A stretch of 34,944 nt of DNA from Pseudomonas viridiflava (GTDB taxonomy: Bacteria > Pseudomonadota > Gammaproteobacteria > Pseudomonadales > Pseudomonadaceae), in NCBI RefSeq assembly GCF_900583165.1, contig NZ_UTKY01000104.1:1-34944 (forward strand). Reading direction: 5' to 3'. The position numbers and the translations under genes are program-made. The notes beneath the pieces were generated by a model. The model worked only from the letters and a program-made list of their open reading frames with translations, had not been told where the DNA came from and searched no databases. Shown here piece by piece: positions 8,615-16,076 of the stretch. Position 1 is the stretch's first letter, and every line of letters starts with the position of its first letter.

Positions 8615-9152
8615 CTCTACGCTTGACAGTTTATCGGTGCGTGTCATGGCTCCAGAGGACTTGGGCTGCGTTCTTTCTTGGCGCAATCATCCCGATATCC
8701 GTCGTTATATGTATACCCAGCATGAAATCAGCCTTGATGAGCACCGGTCTTGGTTCGAACGCGCATCTCAAGATCCGCGTAAGCATCTACTAATATTTGA
8801 AGTGAATAACGTCGCTCAAGGGTTTGTGAATCTCAGCGAACAGGCTGCGTCTGGTATTGCAGACTGGGGGTTTTATGTGGCCCCCGAAGCAGTCAAGGGT
8901 ACAGGGCGCAAATTGGGCCAGACAGTTTTGTATTACGCATTTAACGACCTCGACTTACACAAGGTCTGCGGGCAAGCACTCGCGTTTAATGAGCGCTCAA
9001 TAAAATTTCATCGCGATTTGGGGTTTCAGCAGGAAGGCGTCCTGCGTGATCAGCACTACGATGGTGTTAATTATCACGCAGTGATCTGCTTTGGCTTATT
9101 GAACACTGAATGGTCGTCAAAACTTGAGAGTCAATACTATGCAAAACCCTAG
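8598..9152 (+). CDS. pseH: UDP-4-amino-4,6-dideoxy-N-acetyl-L-altrosamine N-acetyltransferase PseH
   Basis: Third step of the pathway: acetyl-CoA-dependent N-acetylation at C4, a GNAT-fold enzyme. The protein has the RimJ/RimL-like pattern VLSWRNHPDIRRYMYTQHEI, a GAT core with GFYVAPEAVKGTGRKLG (acetyl-CoA pyrophosphate loop) and the ALAFNERSIKFHRDLGF segment. GTG 8598 sits 7 bases after AAGG and is favoured; ATG 8607 would be three residues shorter. It overlaps pseG by 17 bases and pseI by 14. Confidence 0.9.
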   Translation: MIRMSDSTLDSLSVRVMAPEDLGCVLSWRNHPDIRRYMYTQHEISLDEHRSWFERASQDPRKHLLIFEVNNVAQGFVNLSEQAASGIADWGFYVAPEAVKGTGRKLGQTVLYYAFNDLDLHKVCGQALAFNERSIKFHRDLGFQQEGVLRDQHYDGVNYHAVICFGLLNTEWSSKLESQYYAKP

Positions 9153-10197
9153 CCTCAGCATCGCAGGCCGTAAGATCGGCGTCGACGAGCCTCCCTATAT
9201 CATCGCCGAGCTGTCCGCTAACCATAACGGCAAGTTTGAAACCGCTTTGAAAATCATCGAAGAGGCAAAGCGTTGCGGCGCTGACGCAGTCAAGCTACAA
9301 ACTTACACCGCCGATACCATTACCCTAAATTGCGATTCAGATGAATTCAAAATAAAAGGCGGTTTATGGGGGGGGCGTACGCTCTATGAACTTTATGAGC
9401 AAGCCCATATGCCGTGGGACTGGCATGCGCCGCTTTTCGAGCACGCTAAAAAATTGGGAATCACGATTTTCAGCTCGCCTTTTGACAATACAGCAGTCGA
9501 CCTGCTTGAAGGCTTGAATGCGCCGGCCTACAAGATTGCATCGTTCGAAGCTATTGACTTGCCGCTGATCAAATATGTGGCCAGCACTGGCAAACCGATG
9601 ATCATTTCCACGGGAATGGCAGATGCAGAAGAAATCGCAGAAGCGATTGAGGCTGCTCGTGAAGGCGGTTGTAAGGAACTGGCTATCCTTCACTGTGTAA
9701 GTGGCTATCCAGCCCCGGCACATGACTATAATTTGCGAACCATACCGGACATGATTCAGCGGCATGGCCTAGTCACAGGCTTATCCGACCATACGTTGGA
9801 CAACACGACTGCAATCACAAGTGTTGCCCTGGGGGCTTCGATCATTGAGAAACACTTCACGCTTGATCGAACAGCTGGAGGGCCGGATGACAGCTTTTCT
9901 CTTGAACCTGCGGAGCTAGTTGCGTTGTGCCGTGACAGCAAAACGGCTTGGGCCGCGTTGGGTCAGGTAGATTATGGAAGGAAGTCCAGTGAGCAAGGCA
10001 ATGTGCAGTTTCGGCGCTCGCTGTACTTTGTGAGAGGATTGAAGGTAGGCGATATAATAACAGCTGAAGCAGTTAAGAGTGTTCGACCTGGTTTTGGTCT
10101 ACCGCCAAAAGTGATCGATTCTATAATTGGAAGAAAAATATCAGTAGAAGTTAAAGCGAATACACCTGTTTCATGGGAAGTGTTGGCAGATAAATAA
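9139..10197 (+). CDS. pseI: Pseudaminic acid synthase PseI
   Basis: Fifth step: condensation of 6-deoxy-AltdiNAc with phosphoenolpyruvate to form pseudaminic acid. The 352-residue protein has the NeuB TIM-barrel (IIAELSANHNGK, SSPFDNTAVDLLE, ISTGMADAEEI, GLSDHTLDNTTA, EKHFTLDR) and a C-terminal SAF/antifreeze-like domain (RSLYFVRGLKVGD, IIGRKI). ATG 9139 is supported by GAGAG at 9126-9130; an upstream TTG 9124 is less likely. Codons for WGGR contain a G8 run at 9368-9375. The last 170 bases become abruptly AT-rich, matching the genes that follow, which suggests a recombination joint inside the gene. Confidence 0.94.
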   Translation: MQNPSLSIAGRKIGVDEPPYIIAELSANHNGKFETALKIIEEAKRCGADAVKLQTYTADTITLNCDSDEFKIKGGLWGGRTLYELYEQAHMPWDWHAPLFEHAKKLGITIFSSPFDNTAVDLLEGLNAPAYKIASFEAIDLPLIKYVASTGKPMIISTGMADAEEIAEAIEAAREGGCKELAILHCVSGYPAPAHDYNLRTIPDMIQRHGLVTGLSDHTLDNTTAITSVALGASIIEKHFTLDRTAGGPDDSFSLEPAELVALCRDSKTAWAALGQVDYGRKSSEQGNVQFRRSLYFVRGLKVGDIITAEAVKSVRPGFGLPPKVIDSIIGRKISVEVKANTPVSWEVLADK

Positions 10198-10227
10198 ATA
10201 GTGAGTTTACTAGCCGAGTTGAAAGTT

Positions 10228-11658
10228 ATGAAGGTTCTGTTGCTGTCGAATGGTGCTCCAGGTTACCACAGGTTTTTCAATAATTTGATTCGTCTTTTTG
10301 AGGCTGACGGTCACGAAATTGCAATTGCGGTTGATAGTAAATTTTCAAGTGATCAAAATCAGTTAGAAACGTTTGAGTGCAATGTTCATGAGTTTTCAGA
10401 TTATTTTGCGGAGCATATAACGAATCACTCATTGCTGGAGAAGTATTCGGAATTTAATTTAAATGCGGCTTTGTTGTCTGATTATGAACGCTCGGAAGTG
10501 TATAAGATCTCTAGCGCTCGAAATAATGAATATTATGTGAAGCTTAAAAGTTCATTGTTGAGTTTTTTTGAAAGAGCTATAGTTGAAGCTGGTGTAAACT
10601 TGGTTCTATATGAAGGGGTTTCCAACGCATTTGCTCATTTTGCATATTTTGTATGTGAGAAAAATGGCGTAGCTTATAAAGGTTTGATGGCTTCTCGGTT
10701 GCCTGGACGATTCGTTATAACCGGGGATCCTAAAGCTGAATACCAGGCGATAGAGCGTACATTAGATGGGATAGTGTACGGCAGTATTGAGGTGGCTCCT
10801 GAGATAAGAGATTGGTGTGAGCGTTATTTAGATGATATAGAAAATATTGTACCTGATTATATGTCTTACAATCGTTTGGATGACGTGAGGATTCTAAAGC
10901 GCTATTTTACAGTTGAAAAGCTACAAAAAGTTATTAGAATAATTAGACATCTAGGGGATGACCATCATCACTCCTTTCAAATTGGTAACCCATTAAATCA
11001 TTCATTTCAAATGTTTTGGAGGAATTTCTGTAGGAAGCTTAAAGCGAAGCGTTTGACTCGATATTTTTATGAGCCAGATTATGAGGAATGCTTTTTTCTT
11101 TATCCTCTGCATTTTCATCCCGAGTCATCTACATCAATACTGGCGGGTACATACTTGAATGAGTATGAGGTGATTAGAAATATAGCATTCAATCTGCCAG
11201 AAGGTGCGGTTCTCTATGTAAAAGATCACATAAGTGCGTTCGCGTTTCCTAAAATTGATTTCTACAAAAAGCTTGCGTCGCTTCCTAATGTAAAGCTGTT
11301 GGCGCCGACTGCACCAACCAAAAAGTTAATTAAGTTTTCTCGTGCAGTTATTACACTGACTAGTACGGTCGGATATGAGGCTCTTTTGCTAAATAAACGT
11401 GTGTACTTATTTGGTAGTGTATTTTATGAGTTTCATCCAGGGGTTATACGAGTCGTAGATCCGACTAAAATTTTTGAGGTGTTGAGGCAAGGCCTGCAAG
11501 AAGACGTATACGTTGGGCGTGAATATAACGTAAATTTTCTTTCAGCATATTATATGTGGACAAAGCCAGGGCGACTTAATTTAATGGCGGGTGAATCAGA
11601 GGCTGCTATATTGGCCAATGAGATATATCCTGAAGTCTGTCGTCATGTTGATATTTGA
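10228..11658 (+). CDS. KpsS-like (Capsule_synth) glycosyltransferase, candidate pseudaminyltransferase
   Basis: A 476-residue protein of the capsule polysaccharide synthesis/Kdo-transferase-like family (PF05159 type). What shows this is the C-terminal nucleotide-sugar domain: YPLHFHPESST near residue 292, the YVKDH strand, and ITLTSTVGYEALLLNK near residue 375 followed by VYLFG. The N-terminus MKVLLLSNGAPGYHRFF is a first Rossmann strand, so ATG 10228 is preferred; an in-frame GTG 10201 would add nine residues and has no better leader. Family members use CMP-activated 2-keto acids, and similar genes near pse genes in Acinetobacter capsule loci are proposed to transfer Pse. I infer that it adds Pse from CMP-Pse. 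Strongly AT-rich compared with pseB-H, suggesting separate acquisition. Confidence 0.75.
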   Translation: MKVLLLSNGAPGYHRFFNNLIRLFEADGHEIAIAVDSKFSSDQNQLETFECNVHEFSDYFAEHITNHSLLEKYSEFNLNAALLSDYERSEVYKISSARNNEYYVKLKSSLLSFFERAIVEAGVNLVLYEGVSNAFAHFAYFVCEKNGVAYKGLMASRLPGRFVITGDPKAEYQAIERTLDGIVYGSIEVAPEIRDWCERYLDDIENIVPDYMSYNRLDDVRILKRYFTVEKLQKVIRIIRHLGDDHHHSFQIGNPLNHSFQMFWRNFCRKLKAKRLTRYFYEPDYEECFFLYPLHFHPESSTSILAGTYLNEYEVIRNIAFNLPEGAVLYVKDHISAFAFPKIDFYKKLASLPNVKLLAPTAPTKKLIKFSRAVITLTSTVGYEALLLNKRVYLFGSVFYEFHPGVIRVVDPTKIFEVLRQGLQEDVYVGREYNVNFLSAYYMWTKPGRLNLMAGESEAAILANEIYPEVCRHVDI

Positions 11659-11695
11659 AAATTAAAATTTATTTGATAATAATGGCGGCAATAAA

Positions 11696-12832
11696 TTGAT
11701 TGTTACCGATAAAGCGTTGTCAAGAATTTCGCTGTTTGTAGCGTGCTACTTTATTTTTTATGACGCCATTTCTTATTATCAAGATGTTACTTTTTTAAGT
11801 GTGGTAATCGCATTGTTCGTGAGCGGTGCATTTCTCTTGAGGTTTTTCTTTCGTGGAGTTGAGATAGATCTGCTTTGTTTGGTTTCTGTTTTTTTTATAA
11901 TTAATATCGTTGGTCTGTTTTTTAGCGAGTATGACCTAAAATACAAGTATGCGTTTTATAGGATTTTTCCGTTAGTTTCCGCGATATTCGTTTATTGGTA
12001 TTGCGATAGGTCCTCGCTTCGGAAGTTGGTTGTATTCAGTTGCTTAATTAATGGTGGCGTAGGCTTGTATGAGTGCCTAAGAGGAGTGGATGTATTGCAG
12101 TCACAGGGTGTTCTGTACTACGCTAATTATTTTGGGGGGGTTGTCAGAGCGAACGGGCTTTTCTGGTACTCGTTAGTCTATAGTTCGTTCTTGCTGTATT
12201 CTTTTCTCTTGTTGCAGCAGATATCTAACTCTAAAACAGTTTCTCCGTTTTTTTCAGTTTTTATATTGCTAGGTAGTTTTGCATCTTTTAATAAGATGAA
12301 TTTGATGTTGTTGTGTGCTGCGGTTGTGTACATGCTTTATAAAGGATTTAAACAGCGTTATTTGAATGATCTATACAATTGGGTTTTGTTTTGGGTCGTT
12401 TTGACTGTGCTGGGACTGCTTATGCTGTGGTTTTCTGGAGTCTTTGATGTTGCTCAAGAGGTTTTTGATTTCGACTCGACTGCCAATGCGGGACGATTTA
12501 AGTTTTGGTTAAGTGGAGTGCAGGAATTTCTAGACCTACCTTTTCTGGCTAAGATTCTAGGTGTAAATTTAGGTATATATGAAAGCTATGGAAATGGGTT
12601 TGAGTCTCAGTATATTCAGTTTTTAGCTGAGTACGGTTTATTTGGCTGCTTGGTTTTTTTGATAATAATTTTCAGAATGCTCAAGGGGAGGAATTGTTTG
12701 CCTCTATTTATTTTGCTTTTGAGTTTTGTTACAGTGCGTGCTTTAGATAGTTATGCAAGTGCCTTCATGATTTATTTGTTAGTTTTTTACTCCTCGATTA
12801 AAGTAAGTGAGTATCGGCATAAAATTTCATAA
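11696..12832 (+). CDS. wzy: Candidate O-antigen polymerase Wzy
   Basis: A 378-residue integral membrane protein with about ten to eleven predicted spans and a larger hydrophilic loop around FDSTANAGRFKFW ... ESYGNGFESQYIQFLAEYG. That loop, with RFKFW and E(S)QY.Q.LAEYG, resembles the conserved periplasmic region of O-antigen ligase/polymerase (Wzy_C) proteins. Wzy proteins share little sequence, so the call rests on topology, this loop and being the only polymerase candidate in the locus. Translation seems to begin at TTG 11696; no good leader or in-frame ATG lies nearby, so the start is uncertain. Codons for FGGV contain G7 (12134-12140). Very AT-rich. Confidence 0.8.
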   Translation: MIVTDKALSRISLFVACYFIFYDAISYYQDVTFLSVVIALFVSGAFLLRFFFRGVEIDLLCLVSVFFIINIVGLFFSEYDLKYKYAFYRIFPLVSAIFVYWYCDRSSLRKLVVFSCLINGGVGLYECLRGVDVLQSQGVLYYANYFGGVVRANGLFWYSLVYSSFLLYSFLLLQQISNSKTVSPFFSVFILLGSFASFNKMNLMLLCAAVVYMLYKGFKQRYLNDLYNWVLFWVVLTVLGLLMLWFSGVFDVAQEVFDFDSTANAGRFKFWLSGVQEFLDLPFLAKILGVNLGIYESYGNGFESQYIQFLAEYGLFGCLVFLIIIFRMLKGRNCLPLFILLLSFVTVRALDSYASAFMIYLLVFYSSIKVSEYRHKIS

Positions 12833-12863
12833 TTATAACTTTTGGAAAAGTTGAGGTGATATT

Positions 12864-13838
12864 TTGGTATTTTATGATGGGATTATATACAGCTTGCAGA
12901 GTGGAGGGGGGATATCCGTACTTTTTAATGAGCTTATTTCCCGAATGCCAGTTGGCAGTTATGAGCTAAATCTAAATGCGGGGTCTAAATATTTAGCCAG
13001 GTACCGATCTGTGCAAGCTAGCGCGGGATTTGACATTTTTCACTCGACTTACTATAGACTTCCGACTAAAAAAAAATGCGAGATTGTAACTACCGTACAT
13101 GATTACACCTACGAGCGATATTCTACGGGATTGAAGAAGTCGGTCCATTCCTGGCAAAAAAATAAAGCAATTAGAGCTGCTGATAAGATAATCTGTGTCT
13201 CAGAAAGTACCCGTCGTGACTTATTAGAGTTTACTGGTCATCAAAATGAACAGGACGTGGTGGTGGTTCATAATGGTGTTTCTTCTGAATATTTTCCAAT
13301 CCAAGACCGCGTACTGCTAGATCAAATTCTGTTTGTAGGGGCAAGAGGCGGATATAAAAATTTCCTTAATACAGTGCATGCCATTGCCGCCACAACTGAC
13401 ATGACGTTGCTATGTGTCGGCGGTGGGCCATTCACCGATGCTGAATTGAATGTATTAAATAAAAGCTTGCCTGACAGATTTTCTCATGCGGGCTATATTA
13501 CTAATAAGCAGTTAAATCTTGAGTATAATCGTTCGCTGTGTTTAGTCTATCCATCTCTGTATGAAGGGTTTGGAATTCCTGTGTTAGAGGCAATGCGCGC
13601 GGGTTGTCCGGTGGTAGCAGTTAACACGTCATCTATACCTGAAGTAGCTGGGAGCGCTGCAATTCTTTTAGAACGAGGAGCAGTAGAGGAAATCAGAACC
13701 GCGATCGAATATTTATACGCTACGGAAAATCGTAATTATTATATTAGTCGAGGCTTTGTCCAGTCTGAAAAATTTAGCTGGGATAAAACTTATTCTGAGA
13801 CAGTTGCTTTATATGAGCAGCTGTTAGCTCAAAAATAA
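12864..13838 (+). CDS. Glycosyltransferase family 4 protein
   Basis: A 324-residue GT-B enzyme. The C-terminal donor-binding domain has YEGFGIPVLEAMRAGCPVVA, the EX7E motif of retaining GT4 enzymes, followed by SIPEVAGSAA. The N-terminal domain has SLQSGGGISVLFNELISR and VTTVHDYTYER. Such proteins often use GDP-Man or UDP-sugars; with manC and gmd-fcl in the same locus a mannosyl- or fucosyltransferase is plausible but not proven. It starts at TTG 12864 behind a strong GAGGTG (12853-12858); no ATG in frame fits. Its stop is 15 bases upstream of the preferred gmd start. Confidence 0.88.
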   Translation: MVFYDGIIYSLQSGGGISVLFNELISRMPVGSYELNLNAGSKYLARYRSVQASAGFDIFHSTYYRLPTKKKCEIVTTVHDYTYERYSTGLKKSVHSWQKNKAIRAADKIICVSESTRRDLLEFTGHQNEQDVVVVHNGVSSEYFPIQDRVLLDQILFVGARGGYKNFLNTVHAIAATTDMTLLCVGGGPFTDAELNVLNKSLPDRFSHAGYITNKQLNLEYNRSLCLVYPSLYEGFGIPVLEAMRAGCPVVAVNTSSIPEVAGSAAILLERGAVEEIRTAIEYLYATENRNYYISRGFVQSEKFSWDKTYSETVALYEQLLAQK

Positions 13839-13852
13839 TGGAGTTGTTGTAT

Positions 13853-14971
13853 ATGAAAAAAGCGCTAATCACTGGTGTAACAGGTCAAGATGGTTCTTAT
13901 TTAGCGGAGCTATTGCTTGAAAAAGGCTATGAGGTACATGGTATTAAACGTAGGGCTTCGTCATTAAATACCCAGCGAATTGATCATATTTACCAAGATC
14001 CTCATGTTGATAATCGTAATTTTGTTCTCCATTATGGGGATCTTAGCGATTCCTCAAACCTAACTCGTATCATTCAGGAAGTCCAACCTGATGAAGTCTA
14101 TAATTTGGGTGCCCAATCCCATGTTGCTGTGAGCTTCGAGTCTCCTGAATACACAGCAGATATTGATGCAATGGGGACTTTACGTATTTTAGAAGCTATT
14201 CGGATGCTTGGGCTGGAAAAGAAAACCCGTTTCTATCAAGCGTCCACCTCGGAACTTTACGGACTAGTCCAGGAGACGCCGCAAAAGGAAACCACACCGT
14301 TTTACCCTCGATCTCCATATGCCGTTGCAAAACTTTACGCCTATTGGATTACGGTGAATTATAGAGAGGCATATGGCATGTATGCTTGCAATGGCATTCT
14401 CTTCAATCATGAGTCACCACGCCGCGGCGAAACTTTTGTGACTCGTAAAATTACCCGTGCTTTGGCGAATATTTCTCAAGGCTTAGAAGCATGTTTATTT
14501 TTAGGGAACATGGATGCACTGCGTGATTGGGGGCATGCCAAAGATTATGTTCGTATGCAATGGATGATGCTTCAACAAGACGCGCCTGAGGATTATGTGA
14601 TTGCCACCGGTGTTCAATATTCAGTCCGAGAATTCGTACGCTGGTCTGCTGAAGAACTTGGCATCACTTTGCGGTTTGAAGGCCGCGGGATAGATGAGTG
14701 TGCGATAGTTGAACGCATCGAAGGTGATCTTGCTCCTGCACTGAATGTGGGAGACGTGGTTGTACGTGTAGACCCGCGCTATTTCCGGCCTGCGGAAGTT
14801 GAGACATTGCTAGGAGACCCGAGTAAAGCTAAGCAGAAACTGGGTTGGACTCCCGAAATTACCGTACAAGAAATGTGTGCTGAAATGGTACGTGAGGATC
14901 TTAAGGTCGCCCAGCGCCATTCTTTACTTAAACGGTATGGTCATGATGTACCGGTTGCGTTGGAGAACTGA
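13853..14971 (+). CDS. gmd: GDP-mannose 4,6-dehydratase
   Basis: Converts GDP-D-mannose to GDP-4-keto-6-deoxy-mannose, first committed step to GDP-L-fucose. Extended SDR fold: TGVTGQDGSYLAE (NADP binding), the ASTSELYG strand, YAVAKLYAYW (YxxxK), and NHESPRRGETFVTRKI, a highly conserved Gmd signature. ATG 13853 gives 372 residues, the usual length, with GGAG at 13840-13843 as leader; ATG 13838 would add five residues. The 5' third is AT-rich like its upstream neighbours and the 3' part approaches the composition of fcl, so the gene itself may be mosaic. It is followed two bases later by fcl. Confidence 0.95.
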   Translation: MKKALITGVTGQDGSYLAELLLEKGYEVHGIKRRASSLNTQRIDHIYQDPHVDNRNFVLHYGDLSDSSNLTRIIQEVQPDEVYNLGAQSHVAVSFESPEYTADIDAMGTLRILEAIRMLGLEKKTRFYQASTSELYGLVQETPQKETTPFYPRSPYAVAKLYAYWITVNYREAYGMYACNGILFNHESPRRGETFVTRKITRALANISQGLEACLFLGNMDALRDWGHAKDYVRMQWMMLQQDAPEDYVIATGVQYSVREFVRWSAEELGITLRFEGRGIDECAIVERIEGDLAPALNVGDVVVRVDPRYFRPAEVETLLGDPSKAKQKLGWTPEITVQEMCAEMVREDLKVAQRHSLLKRYGHDVPVALEN

Positions 14972-14973
14972 TA

Positions 14974-15948
14974 ATGTCGCGTGAATTGAACCAGACTATT
15001 TTTGTCGCCGGTCATCGGGGTATGGTTGGCTCGGCCATCGTACGGCACCTCAAAGCGCGCGGTTATAATTCGATCCTATACGCCGATCGCACGGAGCTTG
15101 ATCTATTAGACCAGCGCGCGGTCCGCAGCTATTTTGCCGAGAACCGCATTGACCAAATTTATTTGGCCGCAGCTAAGGTTGGGGGTATCCACGCCAACAA
15201 CACTTTTCCGGCGGAATTTATCTACGAAAACATGATGATTGAGGCCAATGTAATTCAGGCTGCCCATCAGGCTGATATTCAAAGCCTATTGTTTCTTGGA
15301 TCTTCTTGTATTTATCCGAAACACGCTCTGCAGCCCATGAAGGAAACTGCGTTGCTAACTGGAATGTTGGAGCCTACCAATGAGCCATATGCGATTGCTA
15401 AGATTGCCGGAATTAAATTATGCGAGAGTTATAATCGTCAATATGGGCGCGACTACCGTAGTGTGATGCCGACTAATTTGTACGGACCGAATGATAACTA
15501 TCATCCGCAGAATAGCCATGTCATTCCTGCGCTGCTTCGACGCTTTCACGAAGCCGTTCAGGTCGAGCAAAATGAAGTGGTGATTTGGGGTAGTGGAAAT
15601 CCGATGAGGGAATTTTTGCATGTAGACGATATGGCGGCAGCCAGTGTCCATGTAATGGAACTCGATTCTGAAACGTATCAAGCTCATACCGAGCCAACCC
15701 TTTCACATATTAACGTCGGAACAGGTCAAGACTGCACAATTCGGGAGCTAGCAGAAACTATCTCGAAAGTTACCAATTTTAAAGGAAGACTTTCTTTCGA
15801 TTCCAGTAAGCCTGATGGCGCCCCGCGTAAGTTACTGGACGTTGCTCGACTCAACGCGCTTGGTTGGCGAGCAGCGATCAGTTTAGAGTCCGGTCTGGGC
15901 GATGCTTATCGTTGGTTTGTTGAGAACAGGCTAAAAGTAAGGAGTTAA
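14974..15948 (+). CDS. fcl: GDP-L-fucose synthase
   Basis: Epimerase/reductase converting GDP-4-keto-6-deoxy-mannose to GDP-L-fucose with NADPH. The 324-residue protein has GHRGMVGSAIVRHL (Rossmann loop), AAAKVGGIHAN, GSSCIYPK, EPYAIAKIAGIKLCE (catalytic YxxxK with nearby Ser/Cys) and NLYGPNDNYHPQNSHVIPAL, which together are diagnostic for Fcl (WcaG) and exclude the Rmd reductase. It is tightly coupled to gmd (two-base gap). A 128-bp gap with a weak hairpin separates it from manC. Confidence 0.95.
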   Translation: MSRELNQTIFVAGHRGMVGSAIVRHLKARGYNSILYADRTELDLLDQRAVRSYFAENRIDQIYLAAAKVGGIHANNTFPAEFIYENMMIEANVIQAAHQADIQSLLFLGSSCIYPKHALQPMKETALLTGMLEPTNEPYAIAKIAGIKLCESYNRQYGRDYRSVMPTNLYGPNDNYHPQNSHVIPALLRRFHEAVQVEQNEVVIWGSGNPMREFLHVDDMAAASVHVMELDSETYQAHTEPTLSHINVGTGQDCTIRELAETISKVTNFKGRLSFDSSKPDGAPRKLLDVARLNALGWRAAISLESGLGDAYRWFVENRLKVRS

Positions 15949-15973
15949 CGAGTGGGCTTGCCAAACAGTGGTC

Positions 15974-15996
15974 ATCAGGCTAGCTGATCATTTTTT
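15974..15996 (+). terminator. Weak terminator-like hairpin after fcl
   Basis: A short stem (ATCAG 15974-15978 with CTGAT 15984-15988) lies shortly before a run of six T (15991-15996) in the 128-bp gap between fcl and manC. The stem is only five base pairs, so it may be an attenuator or nothing; genes on both sides belong to the same pathway. Confidence 0.3.
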
Positions 15997-16076
15997 AGCT
16001 GTAATTTTGAGTGCATGCTCGTAAGCCTATGGTGTATACATGTTCCAATTGGCACCAGACGTTGAAGGACTATTTT

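Noticed and set aside
16011..16076. An upstream extension of manC
   Set aside because: The extra residues are not part of the family, while ATG 16077 has GAAGGA at good spacing.
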